DNA from: Sipunculus nudus
Taxonomy: Eukaryota > Annelida > Sipuncula > Golfingiida > Sipunculidae
Direction: 5' to 3'
DNA: 64,000 nucleotides
Assembly (NCBI GenBank): GCA_026874595.1
Contig: CM049309.1
Span: forward strand, 52,366,079-52,430,078
Shown: piece after piece, positions 23,995 through 36,925 of the stretch
How the letters are laid out: the number at the start of each line of letters is the position of its first letter
Numbering within the stretch: position 1 is the first letter of the stretch
The notes under the pieces: model-generated
Told to the model about the DNA's origin: nothing
Seen by the model: the letters and a program-made list of their open reading frames with translations, nothing else
The model's database searches: none
Position numbers and translations under genes: made by a program

Positions 23995-24134
23995 CGACAG
24001 CATGTGGCGAACTGGGGCGTCCTAATACGCATGCGCATTACCTGAAAAGTACCACACGGATTTGCATGTAGTGGAATCCGCCCAGTCGCGTGGTGACACC
24101 GGCCTTAATTCCGACAATTTTTGCAGCTATACAG
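23980..24134 (+). promoter_or_regulatory. Candidate CpG promoter and non-coding first exon
   Basis: This is the most CpG-dense unique segment upstream of the elongase. It contains ACGCATGCGCATT (about 24027-24039), a close match to the NRF-1 palindrome common in CpG promoters, and ends in a consensus donor ACAG|GTAAGT, with the cut between 24134 and 24135. No ATG-initiated coding sequence precedes the donor. The nearest downstream + strand gene is the elongase, whose first coding exon begins with an acceptor at 42371, so an 18-kb 5' UTR intron is possible. The link is inference; no transcript evidence is available. Confidence 0.35.
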
Positions 24135-27100
24135 GTAAGTAAGCAACATAATCACTTAGAATATTTTCAGTCTAAAGCAGACCCAAGTTTTCATTAAATG
24201 TTGATGAGACATGGTCGTGTAACGGTATTTTCGGTGGCCCCGGCACGTTGCCCGGGCTGACCAGGTGGGCATCGCTCTGGCAGACGACAGGTTATGTCAC
24301 CATGACAGGGTGTACATGTATATTCACTGCTAAGACCTCCGTGTTAGTGGAGGTCAACGCCCCCTTCTGTCTGAACACTGAAGAAGCCATGGCTGAAACC
24401 ATGCGACTCTTAAATATTGTCATGCAAGCATTCCCTTATGTTGGTTTTTAATTAGTTGGCTGATAAGTAATTATTAGTTACTGCCAATACTGGTAAGCCT
24501 ATAATATTATAAAGATTGTCAACTATTATTTTAAGAAACATATTCATATTCACTGTTATAACAAATACCATATTAATAATATATAAATATTAATAGATCT
24601 AAGATATAAGTTTTGGATAATGACAATTTATATTTTATCACATTTTAATTGTAAGGTCACATGTATTTGTAAAGAAAGTGAATCTTCAGTTTCACTAAGT
24701 CAACTTTTTCAAAAGGTGCATAAAATTGAATCAATCATTCAATGTTCAAAATTTACAGACTTAATGATAATAACAAATTCCTTCATAAAAAATTAAGAAA
24801 TGTTTAAATGAATTGTATTAATGAATTAACATTTGTTTATCTTATGCTAAATTAATAAACTTTAAAAGATGTTATTTGTTGGAATGTAGACTAATAATTA
24901 TGCAAAATAATAATCAGCCATGAACAATTCAGTTTGAAGAAATGCAATAAATGAATTGAAAGTATCATTTGATATTTAAGTTCACTCTCAATGCTTACAT
25001 GCTATTACATATTTTAAAAAAAATTATACACTGTCACGACAAGCTTAATTAACCTGTTAAAAGTAATATGTTAAAATATTATAAAAATTGTTTGTGATGC
25101 AGCAGTAAAGAAAGGCAGAACATAATGAAAATTATAATGGATTTTATAATTAAATTTTTCATGCAAGTTAAGTTTTTCTTCTCTTAGTGTCCTTATGAGG
25201 AATATATATATATACATTTTTAAGAAAACATTTATATATTTGTATATATTTATATATACTTATAGTTATACTACTAGTATTTTGGTCACCTTTATAAGAT
25301 GTTTAACATCAGAGACTATTCTACTATATATAATCTTGTCTTAATGATCAGGTCCAAGGTCTGTACGGTTGAACATAGATGCCCTTGCACAGGTACACAA
25401 TATTTTTTTGGGAATGTGTAAAATATGGGAGGCAAGGGTCTTGATCATAAACCAACAGTTGAGTGTTGTACTTGAGTACAAAATACAAATTAACCAACAG
25501 TCTTTAGACTTTGCCCTATGAACAGAACATTTCAGTGTGTGTAATATTTATGTTAGAGAGCACATACATGATAAATTTGGAGAGAGAGTACCTCCACCAT
25601 CTCCAGTTTTAATCTATACTCCATTCCTCTATGTCAGTCACTTGAATTTTTATGAGATTTTTTATAAAATCCACAAAAGCTTAATTAGTGCTATATACCT
25701 CAAGAGTCAAAGCAGACAGATGTGCTGATTATCTTAGCAAAATAATACTTTAATTACTACACATAAATGGTTTGCATCACATGTGTCCCTCCTACTTTAC
25801 ATGGATAAACAGATGTGTACCCTTGAAATGATGCCATCATTTTTTGCAGCTTTTTGTGGACAGGGCACATTGTCCTGGTACCACAATGTAAATATATTTT
25901 TATTTCATACCTATATAAATCATCATAGAGTGCCACAACCTCCTTTGATAATTTAAGCTTATTTGTAGTATCTAACAAAATAAATTTATAGTAGGTGTTG
26001 CAAAAAATTGGGTGGACAGGGATGTTGGAATAGAGTATAGGTCAACTTTTAAGTTTATTCCATTGATATTTCTTTTGCCTTTATACCAATTTCTCCCTAA
26101 TAATTCTGTTATATATACTTTTTGAAATACCTCGCACACAATTTAAACAGACACACAAATAAGCAAAATTTAATAGAGGTATATTCCACACCTTTGTCTG
26201 AGCCAGCTACAAAACTGAGTCAGCTATTTCTTGACTTGAGTTAAACCAAACTTTTCATGTGATGTTTGAAAACAGTTTAACAGAAGTGTGACTTCATATT
26301 TTTAGACTTGTTGTCAGCCATGTACAAAACAAAACAGAAAAAGAGACAGTCAGGTTCCTTCTAAATCAGGTAACGATAATTTTTCCATATACATGTGCCA
26401 ATTTTACCTCATCTGGGTAAAGCCTGATGACTGAGCATCTTCCATGGCTATGCGGTGTCTGTCCAACCATCTAACCACAATTCACAAAAATGCTTCTTCT
26501 CCAATAAGTTTTGACAAATTTTAAATTTTTTTTTCTTTCATGTAATAGGGCAAGGTGTGTCCTTTTAAACATCTATACAGAATTTTTTAATTAATTAATT
26601 ATGCAAATTTATACATGCTTTTTTCAAAATCACAAAAAAATGCCTCTCTTTTATTTCTTAACTGAGTCTGCTGATTCGGCTTGGAGCCACCTTCAAAACT
26701 TTGACACAGAATTTTGGGAGGTGGGCCCTCCCAAGAAACAAACTTTCTGTGATGAAAAGAACATTCATGCACTTAGTGAAAATTGCATAATTTTATGTTG
26801 TGGGGATGCTGGATGTCTGAGTACCACATCATTGATGTTCTGGTGTAAGATTAGTCAAGAGATAAATTATCAAATGTAGGTAATAATGGGATGAGGTCAG
26901 GGTAAAGATGACCTCCTTTCACAGCTTGTGTGGTGACCCTGATCACCAGGATGAACTGCTTCATTTAGGTCATTGTTTATGTAGGTGACAGGTAAAGTAG
27001 GTAAGGCTAATCATATTTCATACGGTACACGTTCCTGCATATACTATAAGATCAGGTCTTGATAACAGCCAGAGTAATCCATGTGGAATAAGTGGAGACA

Positions 27101-27401
27101 TGGTACATAGACTTTCACGATTAGTAAAATTTGTAAAAAAAAATCACTGTATAGATCTAAGAAATTCCACAAATGTTTAGTTCAGGAACCAGTAGAAAAT
27201 GGTGTCCTGGGCATACTTGTTAGCATGTTAGCATGAAGTATTTTGTGAGTTTTTACGATGACTTTTTAGCATGAATAGTGATCTTTAATGGCTGATGTCT
27301 AATTTGCACTATTGATACCTGATGAAATCTCCATCTTGATTGATATGATTTAAAATTGATATGAATTGATAAGGATCCATATAAATGAAACTGTGCACAT
27401 A
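24135..27401. other. AT-rich unique sequence, possible first intron
   Basis: Little repeat structure and no coding exon recognised. A patch at about 26405-26545 (CATCTGGGTAAAGCC, then CTGTCCAACCATCTAACC) resembles pearl-type repeat sequence but has no partner in the window. Confidence 0.35.
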
Positions 27402-27630
27402 GCAGGGTTAAATTTCTGCTGGCAGAAACCTATTTCTGCTGCACGGCAGGCAGAAAATGGCAGAAACCCTTTTGCAGGTAGAATTATTTGTGGTAAAATT
27501 ATTATTCTCTTATGACTGTAAGTAAATGCCAGTTTTGGTTGAACTACACAGTCCACAATGATATTAAAGTAAACTTATTTCTGCCCGGCCGGCAGAAACT
27601 TATTTCTGCAATGGCAGAAACCAGCAATTA
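27402..27630. mobile_element. Possible hAT-like element with GGCAGAAA subterminal repeats
   Basis: Begins CAGGGTTAAATTTCTGC and contains GGCAGAAA or its complement TTTCTGCC about ten times, clustered at 27415-27480 and 27575-27625, the layout of the hAT-like element at 6237-7824. The far end does not show a clear AACCCTG, so the boundary and class are uncertain. Confidence 0.35.
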
Positions 27631-27689
27631 GAGAAACTTGCATTCCATGGCACATGGAAAACAGGGCAATTTACTTACAATTTTATGTT

Positions 27690-28860
27690 GAGCAGAAAAC
27701 CAAAATGTTCCCTCATTTTATGACCAACAAAAAGTACTAACCAGTTAAGGCAAAATTGCAAATGGAAAAAGATTGACTAGATTCATGTATACTTATATCT
27801 TTACAAGGCCTGCACTGTCTGACAGTCCCATTCTTTTTTTTAGCTGTGAATACTATGCTAATCAGTTATTCCAGCTGGTAATCTTTAATTCTGACAAACA
27901 AACACACACATATATGTGGTATTTATGTGGTATATTTTAGATATGAAAAATGATTTTGAATATGTAAATATTATCATTAAATGTAAATACTTAAATGCTT
28001 ATGTTCAGCAGAAAACCTCATTTCATAACATCCTGACCAAAATGAACACAAATTAAGGGTACCTTGGAAATAAGACACATGGAAGTAGATTGATTAGATT
28101 CATGTTTACTTATATCTTCAATAAAATCTTTCTTTGTCAGGGTCTAGACAATATGATATATACCATTGCTTGTACAAATGTGTTCTTTTATATAGCAGAA
28201 AGCTGTAGAGTATATGTTAATGGGAAGAGATTCACAATGGGGGTCTTTGTATGGTCATTTTAAGTGTCCTATGTATGTACCATAGACTCCTGCTTAACAA
28301 CAATACTGTTTACAGAACTGTTTTGCTATCACCACTTTGTATGTGTGAGGGCTAGACATAAACATCTTGCATAACAACCTTTAGGGGCTCCCAATGGATA
28401 GATTTGTGAAGTTTTGCTTTATTTGTGCATGTATTAATAACCACATATATCCAGTTAAACAGATATACCACCACAGTATGCATGGCTTGAAACCTGTTAT
28501 CAATACCTTCTTTACTTTCATAAATTAAAAGAGTACTGATATATACATTTGGCACCTAAGACCTTTGACTAATCAGTTTTAATTTGAATTAATTTTAATA
28601 AAAAACCTAATTTACTTTCATTACCAGGGCTTATTTATAATTTAGGATGTCTAGCCATATGATTTCAGACTTCAGTTTGCATATATTAATGAGACCTGTA
28701 TAGATTTTACTTACTGGTACATTCATTAAGGCTGCCACACTATGGCCTGCACTGTCAGACCGTCTTTTTACTTCCAGCTAAAATGCTGATTTAAGCTGTT
28801 ATTAAAGCTGTTAGGTGTTAATCTTTAAAATTTTACTTACAAACAAACACGAGTACATAC
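27690..28860. repeat. Diverged local repeats
   Basis: GATTRACTAGATTCATG followed by TACTTATATCTT occurs at about 27772 and 28089. GGCCTGCACTGTC...CAAACAAACAC occurs at about 27808-27905 and 28744-28850. AGCAGAAAACC occurs at 27690 and 28008. These look like old segmental duplicates of a ~300-bp unit; no gene. Confidence 0.45.
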
Positions 28861-29754
28861 ATATGTTGTTAAAATATTATGGTAAATATCAGATATCATG
28901 TTGAAAAGGTATAACATAAAATAAATATTGATAAATATCACCAAACTTTGACAACTCCTTCACACATTAACACAAAATCAGATCTGATGTTATTTGTTGT
29001 GCAGACAACATGCTTGCAGCACTAAAAGTGAAAAGTGCCAAAACTCAGTCAAAAATCATTTTTAATGAATAATTAATCATTTGATGACAGAGACTGGTCA
29101 TTTAACTCATTTCATTAATGAATACCAAATATAAGTTTAACTTATTCTGATGTTCTGTATCAGGGACTGTGAATGGGCCATAGTTATTAGGGCATAAAAA
29201 TGAAACTTAACCATAGGCCGTAACCCACCCCCACCAGGTCTAAACTAGTTCATGATAAGTTCAATGTACATGCTTCATGGCGCACCTGGTTACCATGCAT
29301 ACTACATCAAATGAACCCACCAAGGTATCCCCACTTCAGGCATGAGAGAACACAGGTCATGAATATATCATACATCTGATTTGTGTTCATACCTGTGTGG
29401 GGGTCTATTGGTTAGGTCAGCCCCAGCTGTTACATCTTCAAAGGACTGAGTTTCTCACTTACGTATGTTTGTTCGATGTTTGCAAATATATCTTAAAGTT
29501 ATATATTTATATTTTATAGATAAATAGTGAAACTTTGATGTTGACATTAATTAATCTCAAATTTCCATTTTAAATTTCTTTTAAGAAAGGGATTTGGATT
29601 TGACTCAGACTTGGACTCATTGCAGTATATATATTTATAACATGTTTCTTTACACCTGCTTTTCATCCCTTCCATGTAATTCCTCAAACAGACTTTTACC
29701 TCCATTGTCAAATTATGACTCAGAGGACACCCTGAGAAGAAATTCACCTCATAT

Positions 29755-30560
29755 GACTGAGCTGAGGACATTCTGCTGTATACATAGAGCAGAATACATT
29801 CAGCTCTGTTGATGCTCTCTGGCTTGAACAGAAAACATGCTTATATCTGTCTGGAGCACAAGACATTCTCTTCTCAAGCATGAACAAAATACATTATACT
29901 GTTTAGCTAGAACATACTGGTAACACATTTTGATTCTGCTCTCTGGTTTGGACAGAGGACATTCTGCTCTCTGGCTGGAATAGAGGACATTCTATCTTCT
30001 GGCTGGAAGAGAGGACATTCTGTCCTCTCATTGGAACAGAAACATTCTTATATCTGGCTGGAGCAGAGTACATTCCTTTCTTAGGCTGGAACAAAAGACA
30101 TTCTCCGGTTTGCTTGAAATGGAGACATTCTTATCTTTGGCTAGATCAGGAGACATTTTACTGGATGGAGCAGAAGAGATTGTTGGAGCAGAAGACAAGA
30201 TATTCTTCTCTCTGGCAAGAACAGACGATCTACTTCTCCCTGGCCAGAATAGAGGACATTCTTATTCATGACTGGAAGAGAAGACATTATGAATTCAGTT
30301 TTAGCAGAGGACATTCCATTCTCATACTAAATAGGAGGCATTCTGCTCTCCCTGGCTGGAAGAGTAGATGTGATTTTCTCTTCCTGAAACAAAGGACGTT
30401 CTATTCTCTAGCTATAAGGGAAGATGTTATGCTCTCATGCTGTCACTCTCTTGAGCCCTGGTTAGAGCAGATGACATGGTGCTCTTTGATTTAAGCCAAA
30501 GACAAACTGTTACTGGAGCATAATATGCTGTACTTGCTGACACTAGCAGAATGCATTCTA
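29755..30560. repeat. Diverged minisatellite, unit about 30 bp
   Basis: Roughly 25 degenerate copies of a unit like AGAGGACATTCTGCTCTCTG plus GCTGGAACAG. Units vary in length, which breaks any long reading frame. The 126-codon open frame at 30114-30494 is a by-product: it shows the irregular repeat in translation and no known domain. Confidence 0.8.
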
Positions 30561-31024
30561 AACTTACTGACATAGATATTATTTTTAACAGAACATGTAT
30601 TTCCTGACTGTAGGTGTTAGAACTATAGAGAAAATCCCATTCTTGTTGAGGTCTGATAAATATAATTGTACAGCAGAATACATACTCCAGAGCTGGAGTA
30701 CAGAAATAAGTGATCTGTAGTCATTTTAAATAAGACACATTGTTGAGGAAACTTCCGACGCTTCTTCAAAAACTGGACCATTTTCATCTGTTACATTATA
30801 ACAGTGCTAGGACAGGTTAAAGTGTTTATTAAGTATTTTAGCCTATAGACTTTAGCCTATAAACTGTAACAGAATGAAAATGGCTTTATACAAAATGTCT
30901 TATTCGATTGAGAACTTAGGTTTCTGAAGATTGAACAGACTTCTGTCACTTTGTATGGAATCATTCACAGATTAACAGAAGGAAAGTAAATCTACAAATA
31001 ACCAAGGCTAAAGGTATCTATATA

Positions 31025-34000
31025 TGGGCCATTTTCACAAAAAGTGACAAATAACGGTAAAGACATTTTCAAAATCTTTTTTATCAGGAATTACAGTATT
31101 TTTACACAGAAATAAAATATATGTCCTCACAAAATGTGTGTAGAAACAGCAAAGCTAGATAAGAAAATTCAACAGAAATGATACAAAAAATATGTTTTCT
31201 ATTTTGTCTTTGCCGTTATGACAATAACGGTAAAGACATGAAGTTTATATTTATACCATTAAAAAGATGTAAACAATATTTAAATTTATTAAAAGTCAAT
31301 CATGAGTCAGGGTAACATAATATTTTTTCAGTTAAAGATAATTCACTAACACAAAATTAATCATGAGCTGAATAACAATATAAATTGTTTGGAATAATTA
31401 ACCTTGACGTCTTTACCGTTATCAGTTGAAGTCTTTACCATTATCTCATTAACAAGACAAGTTTCAGTGTCAGCAACCTTGTAGCTGTTACATGTGAAAC
31501 CTTTCTACATATATCCAGCTTGTTTTACTGAATTTTAAAAACTAAACAAAGTAAAATAGATCACCCATGGTTGTTACTCATATACAGTTTTCTCAATGTT
31601 GAAATAACATAAGTACCTGCTCTCATTGTTTTAACATAATATATTTAAAACATTCAAATTACACAAACCTAGTCTGAATGCTATTACATAAAACTTATTA
31701 CATCTTAAATGAACATTAGTTTGTGTAAAATCTTTACTTTATTCTACTGGAAGTGGAATATTTTTTTCAATTTTTAGCTCAGCTGATTTTAGCATGCTGA
31801 CCATAGTGATGGGTCTTTGTCTGTTTTCCGGTTATCCAGCTGTCCCTCCCTTAGCAAGGCACTAGTCCTAACTTTAAGACACAGAAAATTCATGCTTGAG
31901 AGACATAAAGGTTCGGGTAAATCTCCTTGGAAACACCCAAAATAAGGAAACCGTGACATATATAATGCTAGCTTAATAGCAAAAACATGTTTTGAGCACT
32001 GTGGAAGTCAACCTTTTCTGAGGATGTGAGGCCGTTGAACAAAAATTTTCCATTGGACAAATGGCTCCAGTTCTTCAAAATTATTACCATATATTGTAAT
32101 AAAATATGGTCTGCTCACTGATAATAGAGTTGATGAGCTGAGTAAAATATGTGGTTCCACCTGTACTTTTTCTGTTATTCTAATTGAATTTTTCTTATAT
32201 TTTTAAGACTGCTAAAGCGAAGCAAATTAAAGCAAATTGTGCCAGTTTCTCAGCAGTGATTTCAAGTGTTTCCCCCCAAAAAATGTGATATGCCTATTGA
32301 TTATATAGATATTCTTATCAGATGAACAAGTGGTAGCAGCATTGTGCCACCTATTTACATGCCATTTTATTTTTATTTTGAGACTTCTAAGTTATACCAG
32401 TTGTGTATTTTCCTGAGATGATGGTTCATGCATTTCCTGAAATTTTGTATGCTTAGTGATCATGGTTAGTGTAATTGGCTTAACAAAACAGATGACTAGA
32501 GGTCACTTTTTCCAAATATTAGGCATCTATTAATTGTATTTATCCTTGACTTTTGAGACTGCCAAATTACAGCAACTGTGTCAAATTAGTACTTTTATGT
32601 ATGACACTGACAGGAAGCAGTGACATATATCAGAGTATTTGCAGGTATTCATTTTATATTAGACTATCAAACTGAAATCATGTCCATTAATCAGACATCA
32701 TTCGATTAAAATTGTCCATTAATTAGAAATTATTACATCAAATTTTTAACAAGACTGGCCTCCACCCAGGGTAAGCACTCTTAAGGCTTAATTGGATAGC
32801 TGTGCCCCAGGCCACATTCGGGGTTTCCTCAGTCCTATGACCCAGCAATTGATGTGATAACACACCCAGGACCTGTAAGTGTGGTAGTCACTGGGCCTGG
32901 TTAACAGGACATAAATCATAAATGAGATGAACCGCCCTGTTAAAGTCTTAAAATAATTTGTCAGTGTCTTGGGAACTCCAAATTCCATTTTTTTTGCCTA
33001 CAATTTCAGGAAACATGTCAGACTGCACTCTCATGTAATACCAAAAAGGATTGTGTAACCAAGCACATTTAATAAGGTTAAGTGCTTTACAAGTTTCTTT
33101 TGGATTACTGATTTACACTCACAGAAATTCTAACATAAAAAGTTAAATAAATGCCACCTTAACTTGTGAATTGCTCAGGGGTTTTAATCATCCATTCAGT
33201 GCATTGATTATTTTATGCATTTTTACATCAGTTAGCTTGGTATACCTAAGTAAAGAATGCAGAGTGGAGTTCTGATGAATTCTGATGTCAACAGGTTAAC
33301 TTTAGAATATCAGGTGTACACAAGGCTACTTCTGAAATGTGAAAAGTGAACTTGCTTTGAATGCAGATTATAGACATAAGGCATGATCATCCCCAAGTCT
33401 GAATTGACATTCTTACTTGTTAATTCAGACAAGTAAATATTTGGTTTTACCAAAGGAATCATGGCATTCCCCCCCCCCAAAAAAAAACTCTCCTTTGTAA
33501 GCTTGATGTGAAGGGCTAAAACAATAAACAGTTTACAACTTCATGAGGAAATATGTCATATGACCTCTAACAGATGCATGGTATGTTTGATTATTTGGTG
33601 TTCCTTTTTTAAGTAGAGGCATATTCTTGTATTATCATATAAAATATATTTAATTTTTTTTCTCTCTAAATAAACTGACACATAATATTATTATACAGAA
33701 AATACTATGGCAAGGTTACAGCAATAAATTGTACATATTGTGAGCTCAAGCTCCGGGTCTTTGTCACACCAGTCTTTACCGTTAATACATATTCATAACG
33801 GTAAAGACAGATCAAGATAACGGTAAAGACACAAATATGGCCTGTAGGATATGGTTATGTACAACAGCTTGAAAAGTAGTTCCTCAACACAGCCTAAACA
33901 CTATGCATATTCAACAGTGACAGATCCTGTCATTTAACTCCTGATGATTCCATGTCTATCAATGATAACGGTAAAGACATCCAATTGTTGTGACACCCAC

Positions 34001-34571
34001 TAACACTGTGGTTTGAAACCAACTTTTACAGTATAAAAAACACTAGCAGGGTCCTGCTTGTGGTCAGTATACCTGTCTCATGTGCTGATTCTTGTGCAGA
34101 TGACATTACCTATGAGCTTATTAAAAAATTAAGTTCAAATCTCATAATTAGCATAATATGATAACGGTAAGGACAAGCACATGTATAATTTATGGTCACA
34201 CAAAAAAGGACTTCCCATTTACATGTATTTTGTAATACCATAATCATGACATGTTTCAGCACCAATTCAAGTGATATACTTAAATAACAGATATAGTCCC
34301 AGGTGGCCTCTTTACTAAAAGTAATTATTTTCTATCTTTCAAATTGTTGTATTCAATTTTGGACATATAACAGTATGGACATTTAAGTTACTAATGATTT
34401 CAAAAATCTTTAAAAAAATGTAAATATATACCTATTTAATTTTTTTTAGTTTCCGCATTTTAGTTTATACATGACAGAATACCAAAATTGAAAAAATGAT
34501 AAAGTATAATAGGTTTTAAAATGATGGACATTTCTTTACCGTTATTTGTCACATTTTGTGAAAATGGCCCA
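31025..34571. mobile_element. 3.5-kb inverted-repeat element with ATAACGGTAAAGACA arrays
   Basis: The left end starts TGGGCCATTTTCACAAAA and the right end read inward starts TGGGCCATTTTCACAAAA; both continue WGTGACAAATAACGGTAAAG, giving an inverted repeat of about 40 bp. Each side is flanked by TATA. The word ATAACGGTAAAGACA or a one-to-two-base variant occurs eleven times: 31051, 31206 (reverse), 31224, 31409 (r), 31431 (r), 33771 (r), 33795, 33816, 33965, 34160 and 34531 (r). All lie within ~420 bp of the left end or ~800 bp of the right end, none in the middle. No transposase-like ORF is present (longest frame 66 codons). Superfamily not recognised. Confidence 0.75.
31775..31870 (-). repeat. 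Pearl-like 3' end nested in the 3.5-kb element
   Basis: On this strand it reads TTTTTAGCTCAGCTGA, the reverse complement of the family-3 end seen at 5447, followed by sequence like its tract-adjacent part. It is probably a fragment of a family-3-type insertion. Confidence 0.4.
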
Positions 34572-34922
34572 TATAAATCTTGTAATAAGTGATAAGCAAT
34601 GTGGGCAAAAATAGATTAGGTGTCGGTAGATTCCAAAGGTTCAGAGATGTTAGTCAAACTAATATTTAGAAGGTGATTTTTTAAATTGGCATTGGAGATG
34701 TGTTTTACTCAGCCAGACTGAGCCATTATTTGTGAGAGTTGGTACAGAATGTCATCAAAGACTTGACTTGATCAGCATGCATAGGCTGTGTAATATAATA
34801 TACCAACAAGCCTTGGAAAGGGGTTTTACTGAAAGTGTTCAGCAAGTAGGTGTCTTGTTTATGGTCCTTCACCTGACTCTTTTATGCTGATACTCTGATC
34901 TTAAGTAGATCTAATATATATA

Positions 34923-34970
<48 letters not shown>

Positions 34971-36925
34971 TATATATGTTATAAATATATTAAGCCATAG
35001 ATTAACTGACATTTTTCAACCTGTACAAATACAAATTACCTTTTGAATCCCTATGGCTCAAGCTATTTAAAAAAAATAAATTGATTTTCTTTCTCAGCAT
35101 GAAATATATACCTGTTTGTACTTTGGAGGGAGGACTATTAAATTGAGTATGTAAATGGATATAAACATATTAACAATGCCATAATTTGCTCCATGATTAA
35201 CAGTTTTCACACATGGTCCCAAACAGAATTGTAAAAGAATAAAAAACCTCAGAATGCAGTGGAGCAACAAGAAATTTATGTTGTGTATGGAAGGTCTGGC
35301 TTGTTATGTTCAAGTCTGACCAATTTGTAGAACAATTAACAGTATCAATTGACTGAACAGTCAGCTCCAGTCTTACTTGGATGGGAAGGAACGTAAGGAG
35401 AAACCTCATGGTTGTCTGCACAAGTTGAAAAAAACTTGGTTCAGAACGATCACTCATCTTTGTTTCAGTACATGCAACTCCTTCCACTTGCGCCCACAGT
35501 ACAATGAGTCCCTTCACTTACGCCCTTATCTCATTCTGTGAGGAAAGAATGAGATAAATAGCTGAACTCCGTTCCATTTCAACTACCCTTGTCTGTCAGT
35601 TTATTTTTCATCAATGTAAATTTAATGTAATGCATTAAAACCTTTATTGTTCTATAAGCTGAAAAGAATGAAAAACTTGAAGCAGGATACTACTATATAC
35701 TGACTTTAGAATAAAATATGGGAAATAGCCATAATTTGAAACATAAGGGCATTTCATTGCCTGAAACTTGAATTTTAGCAATACAGTATGATGACATCCC
35801 AGTGGAGCTAGCCATGTATAATTTACATTTGGTATGTACATGACATAGAGCTGTATTAAATTTCTTACTGTAAATAACTTCTGCCAATAACCTGAAGTTG
35901 AGTTCCCTGAGTGAGTGTTTTAAAGGAAACGAAGGCCCAAAGGGACTTGTGTACTTGTATGTATCTCCATTTATTACAGTTCTGGCTGGGATATAGTTTT
36001 TATCTTTCACACTGTAAGTTGATAGGATGTGAACTTAACACTTTAAGCTTGTAAGTCATTTGTCAACTCTTTTTACAGACTTTATTGCAGCAAAATATTA
36101 AGTACAAGGACTGAAGTACAATGTCAATTACGATAGGCATCACCTAGGGAGCAAGACCTCCATCAGTGTAAATTTGTTAACCTGACCAGCTCCAAAAATG
36201 TATTAACAATACAGGGAGTGTGTTAATTTTCTTATACTAATTTACCTGAAGTAACCAAATTTTCATTGCCAGTAATATGTTCAAATCTCTTGATTTAAAC
36301 AGAATTTATTGCATAAAAGCAAAAAAAAAAAATATTAGAAAATATGGCATAGCTATATATGAATTCTTTTCCTCAAACAAAACATCCTCTCACTTAATTT
36401 AATATATGATAGAGAAGTGAAGGTATCATTCAGATATCTTGTAAACAGACAGACAGATATGGCTGAGAATGTACATGCTCAAAACAGTTTTTTTGGTGGT
36501 TAAACTGTCAAAACAAGTTTACAGGTTTGCACTGGGCAACATAAGGTTTTAAAAATAAAAACAACTGTGGTTTTGGGGGGCTTTTTTGTTTGCTTTCTTA
36601 ATTAAACACAAACAAGATAAACTGAGATAATCTGTGTAGCTGTACATATTGAAAAAAACAGCACGTTTGTAGCAAGTTAGCAGCCTTGATTTACCCACAT
36701 CCTCAGATGAGTAAAACATTTGCTCAAGGACACTGTTGTTTGTTCAGCAGATGACTGCCCTTGATTATTGAACCAGTTTAACCCCTGTCACTGAAAACCA
36801 TAGACCTGCATATGTGGGGCACAAAGGGCAAAGGACCCAAAACAAGGGTAAACCTTTGTGCCTCTTTTGTAGACTAAAGGAAGGTCTGTGTTATCAGTAC
36901 AAACACACACACACATACATAGTTA
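34572..36925. other. Unassigned AT-rich sequence
   Basis: Contains (TA)n at 34914-34978. The 106-codon minus-strand frame at 35197-35517 has no recognisable domain, no splice support and no repeat partner, so it is not called as a gene. Confidence 0.35.
34914..34978. repeat. (TA)n microsatellite, interrupted
   Basis: TA-rich run with two short interruptions. Confidence 0.9.

Noticed and set aside
24248-24451. 67-codon + frame after the candidate first exon as the start of a coding gene
   Set aside because: It begins after the strong donor at 24135, has no domain and ends at a stop without a usable donor; more likely intron sequence.
30114-30494. 126-codon + strand open frame as a gene
   Set aside because: It lies wholly inside the 30-bp minisatellite; the translation only reflects the repeat and shows no domain.
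35197-35517. 106-codon minus-strand frame
   Set aside because: No recognisable motif, no splice context and no repeat partner; its length is unremarkable in 64 kb.
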